DNA of 64,000 nucleotides from Isoetes taiwanensis (Eukaryota; Streptophyta; Lycopodiopsida; Isoetales; Isoetaceae). Numbering within the stretch: position 1 is the first letter of the stretch; each line of letters begins with the position of its first letter. Below, piece by piece: positions 15,401 to 30,870 of the stretch. The notes under the pieces were generated by a model, which was given only the letters and a program-made list of their open reading frames with translations, was not told the origin of the DNA and searched no databases. Position numbers and translations under genes: made by a program. The stretch covers positions 1 through 64,000 of the forward strand of contig JAJEKV010000157.1 in NCBI GenBank assembly GCA_021234155.1, given 5' to 3'.

Positions 15401-16900
15401 CAAAAACCAAATGTATTACATGGTAATCCTTCAATTTTTATGCGGAGACAAAATAACAAGAGTGATCTAGTACCAAGTTTGTTAATTTTACTCAAATTTC
15501 AATATCACTAGGCCAAATTTTTCTGTATTCTCTCTTCACACTTTTCATGTATTTCTCCGCCTTTATGAAAGTCCATATGTATCCTTGACTTCATGGCGCT
15601 AGTTTCGCTTGGCTTATATTTATGTGTATGTACAACAACAATTCCTATCTGATCGAAATTCGAAATTTCCATCTCTTCCCTTACATACATGTGTAGCATT
15701 TGGTTCCACAAATTAAGGGCTTAGCGAGAACAAGATCCGTAACACAGCATTTTACATGTACATCTACCGTGGCCGGAAACATCCGCGGTACCATTATATA
15801 TCACTAAATCCGCACCACTACACACATATATGACGTGGATTACTCTGAGAGGTGTAGGCCACCATTTTGTCTCGGCCAGAATCTATTCCAACCATTTTGG
15901 CCCAATTTCCGTCATCACATCTCAACCTATATAGGGTCCTCCATACTAGCTAGTCGCCATGAAAGAAGACGGCCCATTCAAATCTCCTGCAACAAAAGAA
16001 CATCACCGCTAGCATTAAGGAAAGTAACATCCGCCTGCATTAAAAATCCATCATCTCATCTAGATGCTATGTATTATAAACTGGGATTCTCTCTGGAGTA
16101 ACAACCCATGATAAAAATCTTCCCCTTCTCGCCAAGCATTTCAATCCAAAATGTGTTGCATCGAGCCCATAAATTGGCCACTAGTTTTATCAAATGTCTC
16201 ATATTTGTTCTAACATAACATGCTATTCACTGCGGGACCCTTTAAACATCATCCTTTATTATACCAACAGAGTGTAACAAAACAAAACCATGAATGTCCT
16301 GTAAACTTTTTTCCTCGCTTCTCCGTGTTTCTAAAAAGAATAAAACATCTACATTTTCAAATAACTCACCCATTACATCTACTTTATATTGGCTAAGACT
16401 ATTAATGTTCCAACATGTTATTCTCGTGGTCTCAAATACCTATCGCCATTTTGATCTTCTACTACAACTTTGCCACGCTTCCACGAATGATTTTTCCCAT
16501 TTGCCTTTGCTTCCTTTGAGTATCTTGTACATTTGAGTTTTGTATTCTTTGTAGCTAGTGTTTTGTAAGGTCGCTCATTGATCCAAATTTTCTTTCTTTT
16601 GAGCATGGATTTCTTTTTTCAATACATTAAGTTTATCCTCTCGCAGCTAAACTTAACAATAATGTGTCTCTGTTTCGCCATTCTCGCTTTACGAATACGA
16701 AATGCATCCTTGTAATGCCTATACCCATTAGCCCAAGATCATTCTCACAGAAGCTTGTACAATTTCTTTGGTTCTTTCTTTAGTTTGTCTTGATTCCAAC
16801 TAAGCGAATGTTCAAAGCCTTTTCTTTTCTTTCTTGCTCCTCCATAAAAGATGCTAACCTGATTTTTGAATGTCCGATACATTTTTACTAATGATTTTAA
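12465..16900 (-). mobile_element. LINE copy D (decayed, interrupted)
   Basis: A minus-strand LINE with an (ATTTC)n tail at 12465-12481. The GQAGF-equivalent site is near 14770-14795 and the endonuclease region near 16100. It is interrupted at about 12650-13305 by an opposite-strand piece of the same family; subtracting that insert restores the usual 1.65-kb tail-to-RT spacing. Stops and frameshifts throughout. Confidence 0.83.
12650..13305 (+). mobile_element. antisense LINE fragment inserted in copy D
   Basis: A plus-strand, 5'-truncated copy of about 0.65 kb. A short frame at 12840-12921 encodes RLRLVSHGLGVEVGRW, close to RFRLSSHHLGIEVGRW in copy F just before its zinc finger. The gaacgtctcgcata block at about 13240 and a terminal (ATTTC)n at 13278-13303 are the 3' end of the family read on the plus strand. 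Unlike copies A-F it is not followed by a GA/CT tract. Confidence 0.85.
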
Positions 16901-16980
16901 GAGAGAGAGAGAGAGGGAGAGAGAGGGAGGAGGGAGGGAGGGGAGGGAGGGAGGGAGGGAGGGAGGGAGGGAGGAGAGAA
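16900..16980. repeat. degenerate (GA)n/(GGGA)n tract at the D/E LINE junction
   Basis: GA repeat drifting into GGGA and GGA repeats, followed by the (ATTTC)n tail of copy E. It looks like an aged version of the GA tracts at the other junctions. Confidence 0.95.
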
Positions 16981-19900
16981 ATGAAATGAAATTTTATTAT
17001 TACGCTTTCTAGACCGCCTGGTCTATGAGACGATTACATTGCACTCAAAATTATAAAATAAGTCATCCAAAGCCTCGTGAGAACAACACACCGGCCTACC
17101 CTACCTCAATCTCCGGCACCCTTTGTTGCTTCATCAGACCTCTCTATGGTTAAGAATGTCCATAATACAACCTCCACGTATGAGCCCCACCGTCGAAAGA
17201 AATCAACAAGCCAAATAGCACTCCACCCCATGCTTGACCCGATATCCGGATAAGCGCTGACAAAAGCGTGACATGGGCCTCATCTTCTACTACTCCACAT
17301 CACATAGTCGACAATGTCTAAGATCATGCTAATACGCCCCATCTCCCCGTCCACACCAGAGTGGTGTGAGCTCAACCCGTATTCTTGTGATTGCATGCCT
17401 AAGTTTCATTTATATGGGTTCCCTAAGATCTTAGCTTCTTTAGAAGATGGATTATGTGAGCCTTATAATACTCTTTCTTCCACACTGGCATGCTCCATGA
17501 CTTACTCAAAAAAACTATCTCTAACCCAACCACTAATGTCCTTTGTGCATCTCCAAATCCTGTATGTTCATCCCCACTTCATAAGCCATCCTGCCTATAT
17601 CGCATACCCGGCCTTTTACTACGGTTTCCTCTAAAAACAAGTCTACAGAGCAAGCTATTGATCGACATATCGAGATAGGACTTTGCACATATAAGCCGAT
17701 GATGCATAAAGAGCCTCACCAGTGGCATCATTCCACTTTCAACTAGCATCATGTCATATGGTGTTTTGCATCTTTGTGCCCAACTCGTATGAAAAAATTT
17801 CTTCCAGATCTTTCCACTTTTTGCCGACTATCATTAGCAAGGCCTGGTCCCCAGACTTCACAGCCATATAGCACAAATGCGGACAAGCACCTTGTAGAGC
17901 ATACGCTTCATCTCAAAATTCCATATCTCTCGCATTCACACACTTCCTTTGCATAGCATACAACGCTTTTTAGACCCGATTCACCCCTATGTTCCACCTG
18001 CTTGATTCCAATTAGACTCTTATCTACTAAGTAGGCCCAAATATTTGTAATTCTCTACCACTTCCACTTGCCTATCCTTATAGTAGAATCGAACATGTTA
18101 AAAGGCTTTTTTTTGCCCCAAACACCTTTGCTTTGGTCTTATCTAGATTCACCGCATGCCCTTATCCTCGCAGTAACTTCAAGCACATCCAAATGCTTTT
18201 GCATCCCTTGTATGCTCAGGGACAGCAATACTACATCATCAACATAATAGAAGCATGAATACATACTCTCTCGGTACCATCTCCCCATGTGCCTGCACTC
18301 CACCCTTCAAGTTGGTCTATGAATAAAATAAAAGAGTAGGTGACAAAGGGACATCCTTGCTTTACTCCCATATTGCTTTCTACCATCTCATCACATAACT
18401 CCACAAAGGATGACAAGCTGCACTAGAACCTTGCCGCAAAAGCACACCTACCGCATGTCCGAGCTCAATCGGGATGTTCGTGTCACCATTCATTCTCGCC
18501 ACAAATTCGCCTATTAACCATGTGAAAGCTTTGCTAAAGTCTACAAAAAGTAGCATACAATTGGTTTCTTCTTACCCGACATCGAGTCCATCATAACACC
18601 TGAGAGTAACCAAGGGTCAATTGTGGACTTTTGGGTCTAAAGTCCGCTTTGTCCAATGGTTCTAGCATTGTTATCCCTCGCCCAAGCACTTATCTTGCGC
18701 TCAAGGATAGAAGCGAATAATTTTGCATATAGACGCCAACCATAATAGTGCGGTAGTTACTTTCTGATTGGATACTTCCATTTTTATGTAGCGGTACCAC
18801 CCTATTCACTGCCAGGATGTTGGAAAGCCATCTCTAAAGTGCCATATTAAACATATCTACGGCAATTGCTACTTCTTCTCCTGCCCATTTTAAGCATTTC
18901 AGCCATAAGACCACAAGGCGTCGCGGCTTTGCCATTGAAAGCCTTTTAAGCCCATCTTGCACATCAGCTAGAGTGAAAGCAAGTGTATCTCGATATAGCA
19001 TATGTGTCTTCATTTGCCCTCCATCATAGCTTCCTCGGGGGAACATTATACAACTTACGTGCATATGTTGCCATAAGTGCCTCTACATGTAATCCATCCG
19101 TTCTATATTTCATGGGTTTGAGTCTTCTCGGAACTTCTTGGATCTACCGGCAATTCCTCCATCATTTTTCTTATGTTTTGTATAGGTATGCCTTCTTTTT
19201 TTTTTTAATCAGCCCCAATGTATATCCTCCGTTCACATGCTTTCTCCGCCGGCCGCTTTAAATTTTGCCCCTGCACGAATCGCAGATCCGAACCAGCTAT
19301 TGCAAGGCAGCCCCATCCTTTGACGATATGATACAAAGCAACTATCCAACATTGGTGAATAAAATCTAGGACAATGCATCACTTTTTCCTTGTAATGTGT
19401 CAAGCCATACAATAGAAGTCACTTTACTCACATATATCACCATATTTATCCGCTTTGTCGTATTTCAAATATATTCGCCTCTTTTTATGTATGGCTTCTC
19501 ACCCTTACGACCCATTGCACCTTAATCTTTATAGAGATGGGCACATGATCTGAATTTTCATTTTCATCTCCAATTGACATACCAACAAGGCATTCCGGCC
19601 CAAAAGAGGGTTTGGCAATGACATAATCTACCACACGGCATTTCGCAGTGCGCTTGCCCTCACCGGTATCAGCGCAAAGCCATTAAAGATCACCATCTCA
19701 AAGCCACTACACAAATGTAGCACATGACGCCTCAAGCGGTGTTGGCCATTTCACACCATCATCGATAAGCTGTTCCAACCTGATTTTTAGTTCGCCATTA
19801 TCCATCATCTCCAACCACTCATTTCTCCATCCGGACTAACCATAGTCACTGCTGTTGGTTTCCGTTCTATTTAAAATCCCCTAACAATACTACTTCTCAG

Positions 19901-21552
19901 CCATTTTCCGGTGTTAGTATATCCGCTCCAAAATGAAATAATGGGTCATCTTTATCCAAATCCCCTTTGTTATATATATATAGGCGACTCTCTTTTGGTG
20001 GAAAATAACACCCCGTAATGATCTTACCAATTCTACCCGGTAGCTCAATCCAATGTATCTTTGTCTTGTGCTTTCTGTTCCAACACACAAACCCATGGGG
20101 GCAATTTCATTCCTAGCATAACATGCAATCCCTCCAACCCTTTAAGATTCCACCTTTATTATTCCATACCGAATGCGGCATTGTGAATCCAAAATATCAG
20201 GAGACCTTTCTCTTCATGCTCCATGTTTCCAAAAAAAAATTACATCTACATCCATCTAACAGATCATGCATAGTGCATACTTTGCTATGTTTTAAAGGTA
20301 TTTACATTCCAACATACTAACACAGCGGGTCGCTATTTCCACTGTCATCTTCTATCGCCGCTTTTCCTCCTTTCCAAGAAATGCGATCTTCACGCTGCCT
20401 AGCCTCCTTCATTTTCACAATGTCTTCTTTCCTCTTGCTGAAATTGCATCCCGTTTAAATCATCGTTAATCGAGATAAATTGGCCTTCAGTAGCCGACAG
20501 TTCTGCATCACTCTGCTCGCTTTAGCTTCTTTGCTTGCTCATTTGACCCGAATATTGCGTGTCCTCTCCTTTCTTGCCAATTCGATGTGCCTCCAGTAAT
20601 ATCCACCGGTGCTTGGATTTTGCATTCTTTTCGCAAGGAAGGTATGAACGGCGACCCCAGTGTCCTCATTCTCCTTTTCGGTAGGCCGAAGTGCAAATTA
20701 TTAGGTTCCCTTTCATGCATATCGCCAAGTGCTCCATTTTCTCATTCAAAGCATCGAATTGCTCTGAAACCATCATTTGAGCCCCTATTCCCGAGTCTCA
20801 GCTTGACCCATGACCTGCTTTGTCTCTGATACGCTTGCTAGCTGCTGCTTTAGCTCTACATATTTCACTCTTTAAAGAACACAAAGACTCATTCATACCT
20901 TGCAAAAGCTTAAGCATTTGTGCTCGATGGGATGCCCGCCTCTTCCTTACTTTGCTCTGCTTCCTTCACCGGGTTCCATGGATTCTAGTAGCTTCATCAT
21001 CACCGTAAGCAATTGACCCATTAGCATCTCTCCTCCCAAGAATCGAGGATAGCCTATAGTTTCGCCGCAAATCAGCCCCAAATACTGGCCCAAACCCTCC
21101 GGATATGTCGCCTTCAGCCCCAAATCAGTTGCCTCGCCTCGAGATTCCTCGGTACCGAGTCCCCATCAGAGGTGTCATCCAGATATGTCTTAGAAGAACT
21201 TCCTTGCCCTTGCTTTTTACATTCATTTTTTACCTTCTTGACATTGCCTACCACAGATTTATTTGCCCCCAGGGAGCCGGAATCAGCCTTGGAGCCCACC
21301 TCCTTGGAGCCCCTTTTCCCCTTGTATCTTATCTGTCTCCTTTTTAGGATGTCCCATCCTACACAGTCCCGGAAAATGTCAATTACAGACTGTCAAACTG
21401 ATTCAAAAGTATTGATGTTATACACCATTGGAAAGAGCTCGGAATAAGCTTTCCAACGAGCCCAACCCCGTTGCAATCTGACACCGTATGTGAGAGCTAT
21501 GGCTTTTTGAAGTTCCACGGCAGAAACCCTAGCACCCAGCGTCCCAGCACCC
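16981..21552 (-). mobile_element. LINE copy E (longest copy, decayed)
   Basis: About 4.57 kb and probably closest to full length. The 3' tail and the gtctatgagacg block are at 16981-17040. The GQAGF-equivalent is near 18635, a YADD-region remnant near 18240, and the endonuclease region (ITGCYFPPKES, open in a short frame) at 19970-20020. About 1.5 kb extends 5' of the endonuclease and contains short frames rich in charged residues, perhaps an ORF1 or N-terminal region. Disrupted by many stops. Confidence 0.85.
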
Positions 21553-21568
21553 AGAGAGAGAGAGAGAA
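21553..21568. repeat. short (AG)n tract at the E/F LINE junction
   Basis: About 16 bp of AG repeat between the 5' end of copy E and the (AATAG)n tail of copy F, much shorter than the other junction tracts. Confidence 0.9.
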
Positions 21569-21640
21569 TAGAATAGAATAGAATATTTAAATTATCACGT
21601 CTACGAGACCATCAGGTCTATGAGACGTTCATCACCAGTA

Positions 21641-25418
<3,778 letters not shown>

Positions 25419-26520
25419 ATGGCTCCAAGGAGAACTCAAAAAATGACATGGCAGATTTCAATGAATGTGGATTTGGAGACCAATTCTGAGTCAATTCTGA
25501 CAACAAAACAACTAAAGGAAAGGAGATGTAAGCGAGTTCTAAGCAAAATCCAAGTCTCTGCTATAACTGTGAGTGAATCTTTAGAACCCAAGAATTCATT
25601 GGCTGTTGTGGTGCATGATAAGGAAAATCCTAAAACATTAGACATAAAGAATAGAAAGGCATCTATCCAATGGACAGATCAGGGTGTTTCTACCTTCCTC
25701 AACCTAATGAGATGAAATTAGTTACTAATGGCAGCTTGAATCTTTTCAACATGCAATGGAGAGAAATTCTTATGAAATTATAGCCAATTGTTTGTGGATT
25801 AGTGGAATTGAGGTCGCTTTTAGGAACAAATGGGATAAACCGCAAGCCAAATTCAAGGGCGAGAAAAAGCTTGTGGTCACCTGATTCGAGCCTTCAAGTT
25901 GGCAAAGTGGTATAAAAGAATGGAAGAGGTCAAGTATGGTATCCCATTTCAGGTGCTGGTGATGATGGAGAATGTGGAAATGAAGCTTTCAAGGTAGCTG
26001 ATTTATACACCAATTATGAGGCATTCGTGAATGACAGTTTTTATGAAAAAGTTGGCGCCTGCTTTTGAGAACCAGTTTGAATGTAATGAAGAAATTCCCA
26101 ATGTCAATGTCAATATGGATAATAATGAAGTCCAAAGGATGCAAGATATGCCAAGCAATTGAACATCAAGAGGAAACAATACAGATACATCTATCCCTAG
26201 ATCAGCCAAGATGCAATCAGCACCGAGTTTGCGAAAACCTCTTTGGAAGAAAGAAATTGAGATTGCAGATTGATGAGGTCATTGCTATTGGAATTTCACA
26301 AATGGCAAGTATCGTTGGGGACACTTACGTTGAAGAAGTTGGATTTCATGAAAGAGGAATCAAGAAAGAAGATTGAGTTAATAAGGGAATTAAGACCATG
26401 AGATCTCGCCAATATTTGAAGATGGCTTTGAATCCATGGTTGCAATGACTCAAAGCATATGCCGGATGACCAATGACACATTGCTTGAGATTGCAAAATT
26501 AGAAGCCAAGAGCAAAGAAT
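25419..26520 (+). pseudogene. PIF/Harbinger ORF1-like (Myb/SANT-type) remnant
   Basis: An intact start frame (25419-25715, 98 codons) ends with a Myb/SANT-like opening, QWTDQGVSTFLNLM. After frameshifts the match continues as FRNKWDKPQAKFKGEKKL near 25810-25870, which resembles the KNKWD block of the Myb-like DNA-binding protein encoded beside PIF/Harbinger transposases. Further coding-like sequence runs to about 26520 (FESMVAMTQSICRMTNDT). In this superfamily the ORF1 protein helps the transposase bind the ends. The convergent transposase remnant 1.4 kb downstream supports the call. Several stops make it non-functional as read; introns cannot be excluded. Confidence 0.6.
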
Positions 26521-27924
26521 AGAGGTATGCTTTTACAATTCAAAGTTATTAGTTATCTCGAAAAATCATTAGAGTTGTCTCAATTTCCTAATTGTCTTAA
26601 TATTGAATGATTGAACTGTCTCCCAAGGAGTACTCAACCCTAAAGAGTTCCTTAGTGATTCTTCTTCTAGTTCTGAGCTACATTACTATTCTTTTGAGTC
26701 TTCTTCTAGTTCCAATGAAGAATTGCGGAAGAAGCTTCTTCATCGTGCATGTCCGAGAGCCTAGCAATATGTTCCTGAGCATGAGAGCCAAGACTCATCG
26801 CTTACCATTGAGGCTTAGACAAATGAACCTTGTTGATGTTCCTAGTCATAAATTAATTCCTTTGCTCTTTCTCACAAATGTACTATTATGACATTTTTTG
26901 AATATGGGAGTCAACATGGAAGCCGGAGATAACAAATTTTGGGATAAAACGCCCCCTTGAAACAAAGCAAGCTCATGTCGAATGCATTTACTTGAAGCAT
27001 GAAGGAAAATGGGCCTTGCATGAAATCAGGACCGTCACTCAAACATGCGAGCTTTGTACCTAGGTGAACCAATAGCCCCTATATGAGGTCAAAGAAAAAA
27101 GCCCCGCTTTGCCTCTTTTTGTTTGTGTTTCTTGTTTTTTCCAATCTTTATATGAAAAAGATTGGCATGCATGCCAATATTTTGCTGTAAAATAACCTTC
27201 TATTGTCATCTAAAAACTAGTTTTTAAAAATAGAATAGCTTTTTGTCATCAAGTGGTTTTATTATATTTCAAATTAGTTTTTGTTTGATCTTAATAGGTT
27301 TTGTGCATTTCTAAGCATGTGTACTTTTAGTTCACTAATCAGGCAGTCGCTTTCAGTTTATTTCCATTTTGAAGTATGTTTCTTATATATTCCATAGCTG
27401 GCCATGAAAGTAGACCAATTTGATTTAATGTAATACAATTCCATTACAAGTATGAATGAAAGTTTTTTTTTTTTTTCAACTACTCTAGTTCATTTCTGTC
27501 CATGATTCTTACTTCTGTTGGGTCTGAACAGATTCAAAAATTGATCTTTTTTGTCACTGTATTTCAAATAATCCTAACTTCAAGTAATATCCAGTGCATT
27601 AACTTCAGCAAGGTCTAGTATGGCGCGTTCTGCCACTAAGATACTTGTATTGTCCACAAAAACAACACCACGCATTACAAGTCATTGTAATATGTTCTTA
27701 TGATAACCTGTTTTTTTTTTCAAGAAATGGAAAAGCCTTATAATTCACATTTGAAACTAGCAATTCCTTTACACAACCTAGTAGGAAATTCTTATTCAAA
27801 GTTGATTCAATAAAAAACATTTCAAACTGAAAAAATTCTTCTACAACAGGACATGGCCATCCAAGTTCTCAAATAAGACATGTCTCATTTGATCTCCTTG
27901 CTTTTCAGAGCCACATTCATCATA
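26521..27924. other. spacer between the two Harbinger ORFs
   Basis: AT-rich; short frames only. Poly(T) stretches at 27460-27477 and 27711-27720. No recognisable gene. Confidence 0.4.
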
Positions 27925-28570
27925 CCGGTTTTATAGTAATACAAAAAGTTCGTGGTCTTCTTCAACATGTTCCATCCCATGTCTTCCATAATGCAAAAGT
28001 TCCAAACAACACGCAAATTTCTGCATGTATAATCTTGAGGCCTTTCCAACATGGATGGGCAAGTGCTTGAGTATTCTGAATTTCTCTTTTACAATTCCAA
28101 ATCTATTTTCCACACAAGCTCTACCCCTTCAAATTCTCTTGTTGAACTTATCATAAGGACCACGAGTTTGTGGAAAAACTTTGAGAAGGAATGGCTTGCT
28201 AGAATATCTTAAATCACCTAATAGAAGTGGAGGGATATTTACCTGAATTTCTTGATTAGTAGGTCGACCTTTTTTTTTTTTAATTTTTCGCCATCCAATG
28301 TTACTATTGGTCGCTCACACTAATTTGTTTAGAGGCAATTTTATTGTAAATGGAGCTCTTCTTGAACTAATTTGAGTCATGGGCGAACCCATTCTTGTCA
28401 CACAAACATTTATAAACATCATGTTGTGTGTAACAATACCTTATAGCAGAACATAAGTGCCTTTATGTCGATTTGTAATAGTCATCACCTTTGTCATTTT
28501 TCTTTGATTTCCTCCATTAAATTGCACATATACATTTTGGCACCCCGCTTGCATCATGAAATTCCTTTAT
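27925..28570 (-). pseudogene. PIF/Harbinger (HARBI1-like) DDE transposase fragment
   Basis: Minus-strand translation gives YSSKPFLLKVFPQTRGPYDK, then RGRACVENRFGIVKEKFRIL, then KHLPIHVGKASRL. This is the C-terminal part of the DDE_4/HARBI1 family, where the last catalytic acid lies in the VE.xFG.xK segment. Upstream on the same strand (28330-28560) GIVTHNMMFINVCV fits the preceding core region. Stops and frameshifts separate the pieces and no N-terminus is present, so it is a fossil. The left end runs into spacer; the right end is cut within a few bases of a CACTA-type terminus at 28574. Confidence 0.8.
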
Positions 28571-28573
28571 ACA

Positions 28574-28830
28574 CACTACAAAAATATAGGGGTCTCAGAA
28601 CACCTCTATTGTAATGCAATTGTAATTTGTAATGCTTATCGTTTGAAATGTATTACAAACTATAAAATTAGGCTTTTGAAATGTGTTACTGAAGCGGCAA
28701 TTTGAAATGCATTACAATATCCTTGATATGCATTTCAACAGTTATTTGAAAAACATTTCAAACTCCATTTGTGATATCCGTTACAACAATGTTGATATGC
28801 GTTTCAAATTATTTTAACTTCACCGAATCT
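28574..28830 (+). mobile_element. CACTA (En/Spm)-type terminus with subterminal repeats
   Basis: The sequence cactacaaaaatatagggg at 28574 matches the 5' terminus typical of plant CACTA elements. It is followed by about 220 bp with repeated motifs of the type gaaatg.attacaa in both orientations, as expected of subterminal transposase-binding repeats. No matching opposite end (…tttgtagtg) was found, so this is an isolated or truncated end. Confidence 0.6.
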
Positions 28831-30490
28831 CCCTCCAAATGTCCGTGATGAAGAAAGTGGTGGTGGAGAGACGACAACCCTTTCATATTCTTTGACAAAC
28901 CTATTGGTCGCTTTTACAATAGAATCGATTCTACAAGGAGGTATTCTGCTTCAGATCCTTAGGTTTTTTGCTTTGCTTGCTTTGCTGGTTAGGTTTTTCC
29001 CTTTGCTTTACTTTAAATTTGTTTAAAACTTCAGTGGCGGCAGAGCTTCTAACTCAGTTCGTATTTTTTTCAAGCTCTTATACAACATTGTCATAGGAAG
29101 GACGCAAAATACTTTTACCACAACAACAGATTTAGGTTTTGTTGTAGCTTTCTTTTGCAAAACTTTCTTCTAGAACTCACCTTAATCTAAATCTTTCTTC
29201 TAGAACTTGGCCTAATATAACACAGACCAAAGATATTTTGTCAAAGCTGATTTGAATAATATGGTTTTTTGGTTTCATTTCTTGCAAGTCTCACTTTTGA
29301 TTTTGTATTAGAAATTGGTGTTTCGCGATGTTGGCATGAAAAGGGACTATTACTTGCATGGGTTTCATGTACTGCTACTGTAACGTGGAAGGTAAATTAG
29401 GAATACAAAGATAGATAGCGTTACCTTGAGTCCAAATGACATTAACGCCAAAGTCTATGAATGTCCAACTCCGAAATCTCTTTTCCATAAAATTAACAAC
29501 TTTGATGCGCCAAAGCTCAAAAAGTATACCTATGTCATCTAACCCTCTTGGCTAGCAATTTTACCAATGAAGCGATCCCTGCTTGAGAAATGATTTTTAT
29601 ACTTGCCATGCAGCCAAACTTTACATTGAAAATTTAAAGCGCATATGTGAATAGGGCCGGGTAATCTAATCTTTCTAAATTATGGGTGCATCCACAACCG
29701 AAGATCGGTGCTCAAAGTTATCATTCACTCATTCACTTATAGCAACACATATGTGCACAATATACTATCAGACCAACGTCTTAACTTGGATCACCTTATG
29801 CGTAATGAAACATGGAAATGACTACTTACATGTACAAAAATCATGACGACATTACCACTTTTAAAGCAAAATGTCCCAATAATTTGTTTGGAAATAAGAG
29901 GAAATAATTGTGCCTTTACTAAAGTGCCAATAAGGAAAATCAATAAGAAAAACTATAAATGGAGTAATCTAACATTCCAAATCCTAGTTCCTACAATTGC
30001 AAGAGTTGCTATTCCCGTAATTCACCGGCATTCTAATTACATTCCGTATATTGTAAATTGTCCAACATATTTTTTTTCTTTTTTTTTCTTTTGAGAGTAA
30101 GAGTTGATTTTTCATTAATCAAGAAAAGCCATACATTATTACGCTAGAGATAGCAAAATAAGAAGAACCGTGAAGCATAATAGTACATGCGACCTTCCCT
30201 TAAAAGAGAAGAGGCTTACTGCTAACTTGAGGAGACAATTAGTTTAACTTTAAATAGTTCAAAAAGCTTTTAGTTCTATGATTTCGGGAAATGTCATTTT
30301 ACATCCATCTTGGAACCCCTCATATTATTGTATATATATATTGCACCGCGTAATTTAATTCCTCTTTCCTTTTAATTATCCATTCCATCTTTCATTGTAT
30401 TATGCATTTAATAAACTAAAATAACACACGCGGCTATAATGCTTGCCAATGCTTTTTTTAAATTCTTTTGCTAGAAAATGAAGTTTTAGT
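28831..30490. other. unassigned AT-rich region with a retroposon-like tail
   Basis: No gene recognised. At 30069-30130 a T-rich run followed by gagagtaagagttg and ttcattaatcaag looks like the reverse complement of a poly(A)-tailed SINE/LINE 3' end. Confidence 0.4.
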
Positions 30491-30870
30491 TAAAAAAAAA
30501 GGGAGATTTTTGTGGCAAATCATTGTTAGAAGGAAAAAATATCCAAGTCAATAAAGATAAAGAACAAAAGGTGGATGAAGGCCCTTTTTTTTTTGTTAAA
30601 TGCCACCACAACAACGCATGCTTTATAACAAAAGTAGGCAAATGCCTTCTATTTTTTAAAAGGCCAACACAAAAGTTTCAATTAAAAAAAGCAATTTTTA
30701 TAGCAAATCATTGTTAGAAGAAAAAAATATCCAAGTCACTATAGATAAAGAACAAAATAAAGGTGGGCGAAGGCCTTTCATTTTTTGAAAGGCCACCACA
30801 ACATCGCATGCTCTAAAAAACAAGGCAAATGTGCAATCGAAAATAGGCAAAGGCAACAACTTAAAAAGAA
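30491..30870. repeat. tandem duplication of about 190 bp
   Basis: Two diverged copies (about 30491-30680 and 30683-30870) share gcaaatcattgttagaag, aatatccaagtca and gccaccacaaca-type blocks in the same order. Confidence 0.85.
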
